Assembly: GCF_001412595.2 (NCBI RefSeq)
Contig: NZ_CP012640.2
Coordinates: 2,232,001 to 2,296,000 of the forward strand
Source of the DNA: Massilia sp. WG5
GTDB taxonomy: Bacteria; Pseudomonadota; Gammaproteobacteria; Burkholderiales; Burkholderiaceae_D
Length of the DNA stretch: 64,000 nucleotides
Reading direction: 5' to 3'
Both the position numbers and the translations under genes were made by a program. Below, one piece after another: positions 29,030 through 37,574 of the stretch; within the stretch, counting starts at the first letter, position 1, and each line of letters begins with the position of its first letter. The notes beneath the pieces were generated by a model. The model was not told where the DNA came from, did not search any database, and saw nothing but the letters and a program-made list of their open reading frames with translations.

Positions 29030-29875
29030 TTATTTCCCCGCCCGTTTGCGGGTCCAGGCCTGCAGCAGGTTAATCGCCAGCAGCAGGATGAAGGAAGCGA
29101 CCAGCATGACCACGGCGATGGCGGTGGCGCCCGTGTAGTCGTACTGCTCCAGCTTGGTGATGATGAACAGCGGCGTGATCTCGGACACCATCGGCATGTT
29201 GCCGGCGATGAAGACCACCGAGCCGTATTCGCCGGTGGCGCGGGCGAAGGCCAGCGCAAAGCCGGTGAGGAGCGCGGGCACGATGCCCGGCAAAATCACG
29301 CGCGTAAACGTCTGCCAGGGGCTGGCGCCCAGGCTGGCGGCCGCTTCTTCCAGCTCGCGCTCGGCATCTTCCAGCACCGGCTGCACGGTCCGCACCACGA
29401 AGGGCAGCCCGATGAAGGTCAGCGCCACCACCACGCCCAGCGGCGTGAAGGCGACCTTGATGCCCAGCGGATCCAGGTATTTGCCGATCCAGCCATTGCT
29501 GGAGTACAGCGCGGTCAGGGTGATGCCGGCCACGGCCGTCGGCAGGGCGAAAGGCAGGTCGACCAGGGCATCGACGAAGCGCTTGCCCGGAAACTGGTAG
29601 CGCACCAGCACCCAGGCGACGATTCCGCCAAACACCACATTGATGGCGGCGCCGATCAGGGCCGCGCCGAAACTCAGGCGGTAGGAGGCCATCACGCGTT
29701 CCGAGGTGACGGCGCTCCAGAACGCGTCCCAGCTCATGGTAAAGGTCTTCAGGAAGATCGCCGACAGCGGGATCAGCACGATCAGCGCGAGGTAGAAGAT
29801 CGTGAAGCCGAGCGAAAGCCCGAAGCCGGGGATCACCCGGTTGGCGCTGCTGCGGCTGGTCACAAGCGTATTCAT
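29030..29875 (-). CDS. cysT: Sulfate ABC transporter permease CysT (CysU)
   Basis: A 281-residue permease with six helices and the EAA loop ([31 protein letters not shown]). It opens the cysT-cysW-cysA-cysB run. No gene for the periplasmic sulfate- or thiosulfate-binding protein (Sbp or CysP) lies beside it in this window, although such a protein usually comes first. The upstream region to the TauE gene is 118 bases and holds the likely promoter. Confidence 0.94.
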   Translation of the reverse strand: MNTLVTSRSSANRVIPGFGLSLGFTIFYLALIVLIPLSAIFLKTFTMSWDAFWSAVTSERVMASYRLSFGAALIGAAINVVFGGIVAWVLVRYQFPGKRFVDALVDLPFALPTAVAGITLTALYSSNGWIGKYLDPLGIKVAFTPLGVVVALTFIGLPFVVRTVQPVLEDAERELEEAAASLGASPWQTFTRVILPGIVPALLTGFALAFARATGEYGSVVFIAGNMPMVSEITPLFIITKLEQYDYTGATAIAVVMLVASFILLLAINLLQAWTRKRAGK

Positions 29876-29993
29876 GGATGGGCCTTATTACAATTTCTTC
29901 TAATAACGCGACATAATCGCACCCAGACCACATATTGCAAACGAAGCATTCCTCATTTGCATAGACAGTTCCGCTATTAGGCGGCGTCCGCCT

Positions 29994-30767
29994 TCACATG
30001 ACCAGCTTGCACGCCACCAGGGCCAGCGTCATCGCCAGCAAACCGCGCAGGAAAGCTTCCGGCACGGCCTTCGCGGCCCAGGAGCCGAGCGTGATGCCCG
30101 GCACCGAACCGACCAGCAGGGTCACCAGCAGCAGCCAGTTGATCGAGCCCAGCCACCAGTGGCCGGCGGCGGCGATCGCGGTCAGCGGCACGGCATAGGC
30201 GATGTCGGTGCCCGCCACTTCGGCCGGGCTCAGCTTCGGATACAGCATCACCAGCAGGGTGGCGCCAATCGCACCGGCGCCGATCGACGAAACGGTGACC
30301 AGGGTGCCGAGCAGCGCGCCGGACGCGATGGTGGCGGCGGCAAGCGCCCTGCCCTGCAGCTGGCGGCCGGGCCTGGCGTTGACCCAGGCCAGCATCCTGG
30401 TGCGGAACAGGATCGCGACCACGGTCATCATCACGGAAATGGCGATCGAATAGCGGATCACCTGGCCGATGGCGGCGTTCAGGGGACCGAGATATTGCAG
30501 GGCAAGCGTGGCGAGCAGCGCGGCGGGCAGCGCGCCCATGCACAGGCGGCCGACGATCGGCCACTGGACGTTGCCGCGCGAGCGGTGGGTGACGGTGCCC
30601 GCGCTCTTGGTGAGCGAGGCGAAGGCGAGATCGGTGCCGACCGCCACCGATGGCGTGACGCCGAACATCAGCGTCAGCAGCGGCGTCATCAGCGAACCGC
30701 CGCCGACGCCGGTCATGCCGACCAGAAGGCCGACGGCGAATCCCGACAGGATATACGTAATGGACAT
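29994..30767 (-). CDS. TauE/SafE family sulfite/organosulfur exporter (TSUP)
   Basis: A 257-residue membrane protein with about eight helices and the TSUP repeat motifs GLLVGMTGVGGGSLMTPLL and, in the second half, VSSIGAGAIGATLLVML. The family moves sulfite, sulfonates or other small anions. The gene is upstream of cysT on the same strand, which suggests a role in sulfur balance, perhaps sulfite export or sulfate-related uptake; direction is not known. Confidence 0.85.
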   Translation of the reverse strand: MSITYILSGFAVGLLVGMTGVGGGSLMTPLLTLMFGVTPSVAVGTDLAFASLTKSAGTVTHRSRGNVQWPIVGRLCMGALPAALLATLALQYLGPLNAAIGQVIRYSIAISVMMTVVAILFRTRMLAWVNARPGRQLQGRALAAATIASGALLGTLVTVSSIGAGAIGATLLVMLYPKLSPAEVAGTDIAYAVPLTAIAAAGHWWLGSINWLLLVTLLVGSVPGITLGSWAAKAVPEAFLRGLLAMTLALVACKLVM

Positions 30768-30854
30768 GCTTTACCCCCAGATTGGCTCCAAGGGTAAAGG
30801 GCCTCAGCCGTTAATCCAACGACAGCTTCCTTATTTGCTTATGCGGGCCGTGGC

Positions 30855-31493
30855 TTACTTATTCGGCTGCGGCGTCAGGCGCAGATAAGGACGCGGCGCC
30901 GAATAGCCTTTCGGGTACTTCTGCTTGAGCTGCTCCGGATCCTGCACGGTCAGCGGGATGATGACGTCGTCGCCATCCTTCCAGTTGCCCGGGGTCGCGA
31001 CGGTGTAGCCGTCGGTCAGCTGCAGGGCGTCGATGACGCGCAGGACTTCGTCGAAGTTGCGGCCGGTGCTCATCGGGTAGGTGATCATCAGGCGCACTTT
31101 CTTGGCCGGATCGATCACGAACAGCGAGCGCACAGTCGCGGTGGCCGACTGGTTCGGGTGGATCATGTCGTACAGGGCCGAGACCGACTTGTCGGCGTCG
31201 GCGATGATCGGGAAGCCGACCACGGTCTGCTGGGTTTCCTCGATGTCCTTGATCCAGGCCTTGTGCTGCTCGGCCGGGTCGACCGACAGTGCGATGGCCT
31301 TGACATTGCGCTTGTCGAATTCCGGCTTGAGTTTGGCGGTCAGGCCCAGTTCGGTCGTGCACACCGGCGTGAAGTCCGCCGGGTGCGAGAACAGCACCAC
31401 CCAGGAATCGCCCGCCCAGTCATGGAAGCGGATGCGGCCGATGGTGGAATCCTGCTCGAAGTCGGGAGCCGTGTCGCCCAGGCGTAAAGTCAT
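30855..31493 (-). CDS. 1-Cys peroxiredoxin (Prx6 family)
   Basis: A 212-residue peroxiredoxin of the Prx6/AhpC-TSA type. The peroxidatic cysteine is Cys45 in HPADFTPVCTTELG. There is no obvious resolving cysteine in the C-terminal half (PMSTGRNFDEVLRVIDALQLTDG), consistent with the 1-Cys class. It reduces hydroperoxides in the cytoplasm. AAGGAG six bases upstream selects ATG 31493 rather than the in-frame ATG six bases earlier. Confidence 0.92.
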   Translation of the reverse strand: MTLRLGDTAPDFEQDSTIGRIRFHDWAGDSWVVLFSHPADFTPVCTTELGLTAKLKPEFDKRNVKAIALSVDPAEQHKAWIKDIEETQQTVVGFPIIADADKSVSALYDMIHPNQSATATVRSLFVIDPAKKVRLMITYPMSTGRNFDEVLRVIDALQLTDGYTVATPGNWKDGDDVIIPLTVQDPEQLKQKYPKGYSAPRPYLRLTPQPNK

Positions 31494-31543
31494 CTTCATC
31501 TCCTTGAGGTTAAGCAACTGGCGCCAGAAGGCGCCACAAATTA

Positions 31544-31662
31544 GGGACTTCGATAAACCGTAGCGAGCGGCAGCAATGTTGATCGAGAAGCGCAGCTGTA
31601 CGAGCAGTACAGTGAGCATCGCAGATCGACAGTGCAACGCGTAGCAGGTTTTGCGAGGCCCC
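31544..31662. repeat. Interspersed structured element, copy B
   Basis: Second copy of the element at 2765-2892, with AAACCGTAGCGAGCGG, GAGAAGCGCAGC, the hairpin CTGTAC-GAGCA-GTACAG (31597-31613), GAGCATC and GTAGCAGGTTTTGCGAGGCC. Arms differ from copy A while pairing is kept. It fills the gap between the peroxiredoxin and dgkA and ends one base before the dgkA stop codon. Confidence 0.7.
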
Positions 31663-32049
31663 TCAGAAAAAGCGGTTATACAGCACGACAGCCCAGGTCG
31701 CGGCGGCCATCGCGATCGCCAGCGCCACCGCTGCGCTGCCCAGGTCCTTGGCCGCCTTGGACAGCGGATGGCGTTCCAGCGAGACGCGGTCGACCACCGC
31801 CTCGATGGCAGCGTTGATCAATTCCACCAGCAGCACCAGCCCGAGCACCATGATCAGGGCCAGCTTCTGGAAGCTGGACACCGGCAGCAGCAGCGCCAGG
31901 ATCGCCGCCGGCCCCGCCACCATCAGCTCCTGGCGGAAGGCGTGTTCGTGCCGCCAGGCCGTCTTGAAACCTGCGATCGAATAGCGCGTGGCGGCGGCGA
32001 TGCGCGCCAGGCCGCCCTTGCTCTTGAACTCGCTGCTTGGTTGATCCAT
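31663..32049 (-). CDS. dgkA: Diacylglycerol kinase
   Basis: A 128-residue integral membrane kinase, E. coli DgkA being 122. The signature VELINAAIEAVVDRVSLERH near residues 76-95 carries the catalytic Glu and Asn positions; three membrane helices are apparent. It recycles diacylglycerol released during membrane-derived oligosaccharide synthesis. I start at ATG 32049 (MDQPSSEFKSKGG); an upstream ATG would add ten residues. Confidence 0.94.
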   Translation of the reverse strand: MDQPSSEFKSKGGLARIAAATRYSIAGFKTAWRHEHAFRQELMVAGPAAILALLLPVSSFQKLALIMVLGLVLLVELINAAIEAVVDRVSLERHPLSKAAKDLGSAAVALAIAMAAATWAVVLYNRFF

Positions 32050-32125
32050 GGATGTCGTGATTGCTTGCAGGATTGGCATTATGCCGCACGCCGGCCCAAC
32101 GCGTTAAACACAATTTTCACATTAT

Positions 32126-32148
32126 GGTATAAAGTAGAGAAATATACC
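32126..32148 (+). promoter_or_regulatory. Possible IclR-type operator
   Basis: GGTATA (32126-32131) and TATACC (32143-32148) form a perfect inverted repeat with an 11-base AT-rich spacer in the 118-base gap between the divergent dgkA and iclR-family genes, 19 bases before the regulator start. A TATAAA hexamer overlaps the left arm, so binding there could block transcription. Confidence 0.4.
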
Positions 32149-32167
32149 GCACTGCACCAACCACAAT

Positions 32168-32953
32168 ATGAAAATGGAAACTCTCGAACCGGCGAAAACT
32201 TCCATCCAGGTGATCGAGCGCATGGTAGCCCTCCTCGATGTGCTGGCCAGTTATTCGGATCCCGTCAGCCTGAAGGAATTGTCGAAGGTATCCGGCCTGC
32301 ATCCCTCGACCGCGCACCGGATCCTGAACGACATGGTGGTGACGCGCTTCGTCGACCGCGTCGAGCCCGGCACCTACCGTCTCGGCATGCGCCTGCTGGA
32401 ACTGGGGAATGTGGTGAAGAGCCGCCTGTCGGTGCGCGAAGCGGCGGTCGACCTGATGCGCGCCCTGCACAACAAGACCCGGCAGACGGTCAACCTGTCG
32501 GTGCGCCAGGGCGACGAGATCGTCTACATCGACCGCGCCTTCTCCGAGCGCTCCGGCATGCAGGTGGTGCGCGCGATCGGCGGCCGCGGTCCGCTGCACC
32601 TGACCTCGACCGGCAAGCTGTTCCTGTCGGTGGACGAACCGAAGGCGATCCGTGCCTACGCCACCCGCACCGGCCTGGCCGGCCACAACAAGAATTCGAT
32701 CACCGACCTGGCGCGCCTGGAGCGCGAGCTGACCCTGGTGCGCTCGCGCGGCTATGCGCGCGACAACGAGGAGCTGGAACTGGGCGTGCGCTGCATGGCG
32801 GCCGGCATCCACGACGACAGCGGCAAGCTGGTCGCGGGCCTGTCGATCTCGGCGCCGGCGGACCGGCTGCAGGACGAGTGGCTGGAAGACCTGGTGAACA
32901 CGGCGGCGCAGATTTCCGCGACGCTGGGGCACCGGGTCGGCGCCGGCGTGTAG
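32168..32953 (+). CDS. IclR family transcriptional regulator
   Basis: A 261-residue IclR protein: N-terminal winged helix-turn-helix (SIQVIERMVALLDVLASYSDPVSLKELSKVSGLHPSTAHRILNDM) and C-terminal effector domain with RAIGGRGPLHLTSTGKLFLS and ELELGVRCMAAGIHDDSGKLVAGLSIS. Members usually control catabolic genes for aromatic or short-chain acids. No catabolic operon is next to it, so its ligand is unknown. It may autoregulate through an inverted repeat just upstream. Confidence 0.92.
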   Translation: MKMETLEPAKTSIQVIERMVALLDVLASYSDPVSLKELSKVSGLHPSTAHRILNDMVVTRFVDRVEPGTYRLGMRLLELGNVVKSRLSVREAAVDLMRALHNKTRQTVNLSVRQGDEIVYIDRAFSERSGMQVVRAIGGRGPLHLTSTGKLFLSVDEPKAIRAYATRTGLAGHNKNSITDLARLERELTLVRSRGYARDNEELELGVRCMAAGIHDDSGKLVAGLSISAPADRLQDEWLEDLVNTAAQISATLGHRVGAGV

Positions 32954-32978
32954 TTATTGCGCGTGGTTACCAGGTAAA

Positions 32979-34088
32979 TTACTGCGCGCTCGGCCCCACC
33001 GGCGCCGCCGCCGACACCGTCACCGGCACCCCTGCCGCCGCCGCCGCCGGAATACTGGCCGGCTTCAAGGCCTCCAGCCATTTGCGCATCCGCCCCGCGT
33101 CCGCGGTACGCGACTGCTTCCCTTTCGAATCCAGGAACACCATGATCACGTTGCGGCCCTGGATCATGGCCTGCATCACCAGGCAGCGCCCCGCCTCGTT
33201 GATGAAGCCGGTCTTCTGCAGGCCGATGTTCCAGTCCGGCATCGCCACCAGGTAGTTGGTGTTGTGATACGCCATGCGGCGGCCGCTGGCCTCGACCACG
33301 TAGTTCGGGTCGGTCGTGTACTGGCGCAGCAGGGGCTCCTGGTGGGCCGTCATCACCAGCTTTGCCAGGTCGCGCGCACTCGACACGTTCTGGCTCGACA
33401 GGCCGCTCGAATCCACATAATGCGTGTCGTTCATGCCGAGTTCCTTCGCCTTGGCATTCATCGCGTCGACGAAGGCCGTGATGCCACCCGGATAATTGCG
33501 GCCGAGTGCGGCGGCGGCGCGGTTTTCCGAGCTCATCAGGGCGATGTGCAGCAGGTTGCCGCGCGTCATGCGAGCGCCGACGGGCAGACGGGAACTGGTG
33601 TATTTGTGGCGGTCGACGTCGGCGTCGGTAATGGTCAGCACCTCGTCCAGGGGCTGCCTGGCCTGGACGACGAGCAGGCCCGTCATCAGCTTGGTGATCG
33701 AGGCGATCGGCAGGGCGACGGTGGAATTCTTTTCGAACAGCACTTCCGAGCTGGTCTGGTCGAGCACGTAGGCGACCGAGGAGCGCAGCTCGAGCGGATC
33801 GTGGGTCTTGTTCAGGCCGGCGATGTCGCCGGCGCTGAGGAAGGCCAGGGCCGGGGCGGCGCGGCGCACCTGCTGGTAGACCACCCGGCGTTTGCCGTGC
33901 ACCATCTCGATCCGGCGCACCATGCGCTGGCGGTTGTCGTCGGCGATCACCTTGGCCAGGTCGGTCCGCCTGGCCTTGCCCTTCTTGACGACGGCCGCGT
34001 GTCCCTTGTGCTTGTGGCCCGTGGCGGCCTGGGCGGGTTCAAGCACCAGCATCATGGTCATGGCCGCGGCCAACGCAAGCTTGAGCAT
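32979..34088 (-). CDS. pbpG: D-alanyl-D-alanine endopeptidase (PBP7/DacA-type S11 peptidase)
   Basis: A 369-residue penicillin-binding protein with a signal peptide (residues 1-21). The S11 active-site triads are complete: SITK at 130-133, SEN at 187-189 and KTG at 292-294. A Lys-rich hydrophilic stretch (residues 25-50) follows the signal. It would cleave D,D-crosslinks in periplasmic peptidoglycan. The C-terminus ends in an Ala/Pro-rich tail. AAGGAA seven bases upstream supports ATG 34088. PbpG versus DacC-like is not settled; there is no clear C-terminal amphipathic anchor, which favours PbpG. Confidence 0.88.
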   Translation of the reverse strand: MLKLALAAAMTMMLVLEPAQAATGHKHKGHAAVVKKGKARRTDLAKVIADDNRQRMVRRIEMVHGKRRVVYQQVRRAAPALAFLSAGDIAGLNKTHDPLELRSSVAYVLDQTSSEVLFEKNSTVALPIASITKLMTGLLVVQARQPLDEVLTITDADVDRHKYTSSRLPVGARMTRGNLLHIALMSSENRAAAALGRNYPGGITAFVDAMNAKAKELGMNDTHYVDSSGLSSQNVSSARDLAKLVMTAHQEPLLRQYTTDPNYVVEASGRRMAYHNTNYLVAMPDWNIGLQKTGFINEAGRCLVMQAMIQGRNVIMVFLDSKGKQSRTADAGRMRKWLEALKPASIPAAAAAGVPVTVSAAAPVGPSAQ

Positions 34089-34259
34089 CTGAAATTCCTT
34101 GAACGCAAACTGATGAGCACACATTTAAGTGTAGCGAAAGACGATTGAAGCGCAAGAGAATGTAGCATCTGCGCTCGCATTTTGCTACATCGCAATGTTT
34201 CTCACGTTGTAGAAATCTCTTGATAATTCAACAGCTTGCGAACGAGTATACAGAAAATG

Positions 34260-34955
34260 CTACTCCGCGAAGCGCACGAAGTTCGACACCGGCTCGCGTT
34301 CGGTCACCAGCGTGTTCTCGACCTTGTCCGGATCGGCCCAGCCCAGCGCCATGCCGCAGACCAGCATTTCATTGTCAGGCAAGCCCAGCTGTTCCTTGAT
34401 GATGCGGTGGAACTGGGTGAAGGCCGCCTGCGGGCAGGTGTCGAGCCCGCGTCCACGCGCCGCCACCATGATGTTCTGCAGGAACATGCCATAGTCGAGC
34501 CAGGAACCCTGCTGCATCACGCGGTCGATCGTGAAGATCAGGCCGACCGGCGCGTCGAAGAAGCGGTAATTGCGGGCATGCTGCGATGCCATCCCGGCCT
34601 TGTTGTCGCGCGTCAGGCCGAGCAGCGCATACAGGTCCCAGCCGACCTTGCGGCGCCGGTCGACGAAGGGCGCCACCCACTCGCGCGGATAGTAGGCGTA
34701 CTCCTCGGTATGTTCCTTCGACTGCTGCGGATCGCCGTAGGCCGCCAGGATCGCGCTGCCGAGGCGCTCCTTGGCCGCGCCGGTCAGCACGTAGACCTTC
34801 CACGGCTGGGTGTTGGTACCGGACGGCGCCCGCGCCGCCACTTCGAGGATGGCTTCGATGTCCTCGCGTGCGACCGGGGTCGGCAGGTAGGCGCGGATCG
34901 AACGGCGCGAGGTAATGGCCGCATCGACGGCCTGTTGCTGCTGGCTGGTGATCAT
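34260..34955 (-). CDS. Nitroreductase family protein
   Basis: A 231-residue FMN-dependent oxidoreductase with RRSIRAYLPTPV and ARAPSGTNTQPWKVYVLTG at the N-terminus and GLDTCPQAAF plus PDNEMLVCGMALGWAD in the second half. Members reduce nitroaromatics or quinones with NAD(P)H. AAGGAG five bases upstream selects ATG 34955. The preceding EamA permease ends 16 bases upstream, so they are likely one transcript. Confidence 0.9.
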   Translation of the reverse strand: MITSQQQQAVDAAITSRRSIRAYLPTPVAREDIEAILEVAARAPSGTNTQPWKVYVLTGAAKERLGSAILAAYGDPQQSKEHTEEYAYYPREWVAPFVDRRRKVGWDLYALLGLTRDNKAGMASQHARNYRFFDAPVGLIFTIDRVMQQGSWLDYGMFLQNIMVAARGRGLDTCPQAAFTQFHRIIKEQLGLPDNEMLVCGMALGWADPDKVENTLVTEREPVSNFVRFAE

Positions 34956-34971
34956 CAGGTCTCCTTGGTGA

Positions 34972-35913
34972 TTATTTCTTGACGACGAAGGCCACGCCCG
35001 CCACCGCGACCGCCATCCCGACCAGTCCAAGCGGGCTCAGCGCCTCGCCGAACATCAGCCAGGCCATCACGGCCGTGGTCGGCGGGGTCAGGTACAGCAG
35101 GCTGGTGACCCTGGTGGCGTCGTTGCGGCTGATCAGTCTGAATAACAGGAAGATGGCGCCGATCGACAGCGCGAGAATCGACCACAGCAGCGCGCCGACG
35201 AATTGCGGGGTCCAGTGCACGTTCGCCAGCGCCGGGCCGAAACCTTCCAGCGCGACGGCGAAGGGCAACAGCAGCAGCCCGGAGGCGGTGAACTGGATCA
35301 GGGTCCCCGTGCGCAGGTCGAACTGCGGGCAGAAGCGTTTCTGGTACAGGGTGCCGCTGGTGATCGACAGCAGGGCCAGGATGCAGAACAGGATCGCGCC
35401 GGCGGATAGGCCGTTCAGGCTGATCTTGGCATACACGACCAGGCCGACGCCGCCCAGGCCGAGCAGCAGGCCCAGCCACTGGCGCGGTGTGACGCGCTCG
35501 CCGACCAGGGGCGCGGCGAAAGCGGTCAGGATCGGCTGCATCCCGACGATCAGGGCCGACAGCCCGGCCGGCATGCCGATCTTGATCGCGCTCCAGACGC
35601 CGCCCAGGTAGCCGGCCTGCAGCAACAGGCCGGCCACCGCCACGTGCAGGATGCGTCCGCGCGGCCATGGTGCACCGCTTCCGAGCACCAGCGGCAGCAG
35701 GACCAGTACCGCGCCCAGGCAGCGCAATGTCAGGAAGCTCAGCGGCGGCGCGTAGGGCAGGCCGTACTTGGCAGCAATAAAACCCGTGCTCCACAAGAAG
35801 ACGAAAAACAGGGGGACCGGCGACAGCCAGGCCGTATGCGACGGCGCGGCATTGGCGGCCGCGGATAGCGGGACGGCAGTCGGGGCGGGGGATTGGGAAG
35901 TATCGGGCCTCAT
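34972..35913 (-). CDS. EamA/DMT family permease, second
   Basis: A 313-residue permease with two EamA repeats (FVFLWSTGFIAAKYGLPY first, LFCILALLSITSGTLYQKRF second) after a 30-residue Ala/Pro-rich cytoplasmic leader. Its substrate is unknown. It is upstream of the nitroreductase on the same strand and divergent from phaP. Confidence 0.88.
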   Translation of the reverse strand: MRPDTSQSPAPTAVPLSAAANAAPSHTAWLSPVPLFFVFLWSTGFIAAKYGLPYAPPLSFLTLRCLGAVLVLLPLVLGSGAPWPRGRILHVAVAGLLLQAGYLGGVWSAIKIGMPAGLSALIVGMQPILTAFAAPLVGERVTPRQWLGLLLGLGGVGLVVYAKISLNGLSAGAILFCILALLSITSGTLYQKRFCPQFDLRTGTLIQFTASGLLLLPFAVALEGFGPALANVHWTPQFVGALLWSILALSIGAIFLLFRLISRNDATRVTSLLYLTPPTTAVMAWLMFGEALSPLGLVGMAVAVAGVAFVVKK

Positions 35914-36047
35914 CGGATTGCCAGTCTAGCATGCTGCCGGGGTCCTCGCCGGCCGGCCTTTTCCGGCCTCGACTGTTGTATCGGTGCAAACGGAACACAG
36001 CGCAAACGATTGCATGTCTTGATATAAGTCAAAACTGGTATTCTCTC

Positions 36048-36059
36048 TTGTGCGCCGCA
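36048..36059 (-). promoter_or_regulatory. PhaR-type site, left arm
   Basis: Reading the minus strand, TGATGCGGCGCACAAGAG contains the palindromic core TGC-GGC-GCA. It is the exact inverted partner (12 bases) of the site at 36108-36119 and lies just upstream of the -35 box of the phasin promoter. PHB repressors of the PhaR/PhbF family bind TGC-N3-GCA sites in related bacteria. Confidence 0.6.
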
Positions 36060-36069
36060 TCAAAAGTTC

Positions 36070-36097
36070 TTGACGCATCATCGAAACCCGGTAAAAT
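36070..36097 (+). promoter_or_regulatory. Predicted phaP promoter
   Basis: TTGACG (36070-36075) and TAAAAT (36092-36097) are 16 bases apart, a good sigma70 promoter. Transcription would start near 36104, so the right-hand operator at 36108 covers the first transcribed bases. Confidence 0.72.
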
Positions 36098-36107
36098 CTG
36101 TTCATGT

Positions 36108-36119
36108 TGCGGCGCACAA
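36108..36119 (+). promoter_or_regulatory. PhaR-type site, right arm
   Basis: TGTTGCGGCGCACAAAAG on the plus strand contains TGC-GGC-GCA, followed by CAAAAG. The 12 bases TGCGGCGCACAA are repeated exactly, inverted, at 36048-36059. The site overlaps the predicted transcription start of phaP. Confidence 0.6.
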
Positions 36120-36206
36120 AAGACCGTTTGAATAAACGCTGCACCGATTACCGAGCAACATCCGGGTCCACCCAAGTTCATTATTAGTCCATTACTGGAG
36201 AACTAC

Positions 36207-36776
36207 ATGTTTGCATTCCCCGAGCAGTTTTCGAACGCGACCAAAGCCAATCTGGAATCCCAATTCGCCCTGCTGTCGGCCCTGACCTCCAAGACCTTCG
36301 AGGGCATGGAAAAGCTGGTGGACCTGAACATCAACACGGCCAAAGCCACGCTGGAAAACTCGTCGGCAACCGCCCGTCAGCTGCTGTCCGTCAAAGATCC
36401 GCAGGAGTTCTTCGCCGTGACCGCCGCCCAGGCCCAGCCGAGCGCCGAGAAAGCCCTGGCCTATGGCCGTCAAGTGGCGTCGATCGCCGCCGACACCGGC
36501 GCCGAGTTCTCGCGCGCTGCCGAGAGCCAGATCGCTGAAGTCAACCGCAAGGTGATCTCGCTGGTCGACGAAGTGACCAAGAACGCCCCGGCCGGTTCCG
36601 AGACCTATGTGTCGGCCCTGAAGACCGCGATCAGCAACGCCAACGCCGGCTACGAGCAGTTCAGCAAGACCACCAAGCAGGCTGCCGAAGCAATCGAATC
36701 GAACCTGAACGCCGCCGTGTCGCAGTTCACCGCTGCTGCAGGCAAGGCCGCCAACGGCGCCGCCAACGCTGCCTAA
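36207..36776 (+). CDS. phaP: Phasin family protein
   Basis: A 189-residue helical protein of the Phasin_2 type: MFAFPEQFSNATKANLESQFALLSALTSKTFEGMEKLVDLN is the typical opening of beta-proteobacterial PhaP. It coats polyhydroxybutyrate granules in the cytoplasm and controls their size. No synthase (phaC) or phaR lies in this window. CTGGAG six bases upstream fixes the start. The promoter is framed by a 12-bp inverted repeat that fits PHB-repressor control. Confidence 0.93.
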   Translation: MFAFPEQFSNATKANLESQFALLSALTSKTFEGMEKLVDLNINTAKATLENSSATARQLLSVKDPQEFFAVTAAQAQPSAEKALAYGRQVASIAADTGAEFSRAAESQIAEVNRKVISLVDEVTKNAPAGSETYVSALKTAISNANAGYEQFSKTTKQAAEAIESNLNAAVSQFTAAAGKAANGAANAA

Positions 36777-36800
36777 ACAAGGCTTCCCTTCGGGGAAGTG

Positions 36801-36836
36801 AAACGGCCCGGATCGCGTGAGCGGTCCGGGCCGTTT
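36801..36836. terminator. Bidirectional terminator between phaP and livF
   Basis: AAACGGCCCGGA (36801-36812) pairs perfectly with TCCGGGCCGTTT (36825-36836), with a further internal CGC/GCG pairing. T-rich ends exist on both strands (TTTGTTTT rightward and TTTCACTTCC leftward), serving these convergent genes, best for the plus strand. Confidence 0.8.
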
Positions 36837-36839
36837 GTT

Positions 36840-37562
36840 TTACTCGCCCAGGTACGCCGCCTGCACCCGCGGATCGTCCAGCATCTGCCGCGCATCCCCC
36901 GTCATGGTGATCGAGCCCGACTCCATCACATAGGCGCGGGTCGCGGCCTGCAGCGCCAGCTTCGCATTCTGCTCCACCAGCAGGATCGTGATCCCCTGGC
37001 GCGAGACGTCGCGGATCACCTCGAAAATCTTCTCGACCATGATCGGCGACAGGCCCATCGATGGCTCGTCCAGCAGCAGCAGGGTCGGATGGCACATCAG
37101 GGCGCGCGCCATCGCCAGCATCTGCTGCTCGCCGCCGGACAGGGTGCCCGCCAGCTGGCCGGCACGCTCCTTCAGGCGCGGGAAGACCGTGTACCACTTC
37201 TCGATGTCGGCATCGATGCCGGCCTGGTCCTTGCGCGTGTAGGCGCCCATCAAGAGATTTTCGTGGATGCTCATGCGGGTGAACACGCCCCGCCCTTCCG
37301 GCACCATGGCCAGCTTGTCCTGCACCAGCCTGAACGATTTCGCCTTGTCCAATGTCTGACCCAGGTAGGACACGCTGCCCTCCACCTTGCACGCCGGCAG
37401 GGTGCCGGTGATGGCCTTCAGGGTCGTGGTCTTGCCGGCGCCGTTGGCGCCGATCAGGGTCACCAGCTCGCCGCGGTTGACCTCCAGGTCGATGCCCTTG
37501 ACGGCCTTGATGCCGCCGTAAGCGACCTTGAGGCCGCTGATCTTGAGGATATTCTCGCTCAT
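36840..37562 (-). CDS. livF: Branched-chain amino acid ABC transporter ATP-binding protein LivF
   Basis: A 240-residue ATPase with Walker A GANGAGKTT near residue 37, ABC signature LSGGEQQMLAMARAL and Walker B LLLLDEPSMGLSP, the standard LivF pattern. It completes a LivG/LivF heterodimer for uptake of Leu, Ile and Val or related substrates such as urea or amides. Homology points to ATG 37562; a TTG codon lies just before it, and the ribosome-binding site is weak. Confidence 0.93.
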   Translation of the reverse strand: MSENILKISGLKVAYGGIKAVKGIDLEVNRGELVTLIGANGAGKTTTLKAITGTLPACKVEGSVSYLGQTLDKAKSFRLVQDKLAMVPEGRGVFTRMSIHENLLMGAYTRKDQAGIDADIEKWYTVFPRLKERAGQLAGTLSGGEQQMLAMARALMCHPTLLLLDEPSMGLSPIMVEKIFEVIRDVSRQGITILLVEQNAKLALQAATRAYVMESGSITMTGDARQMLDDPRVQAAYLGE

Positions 37563-37574
37563 CAATGAGGATCT

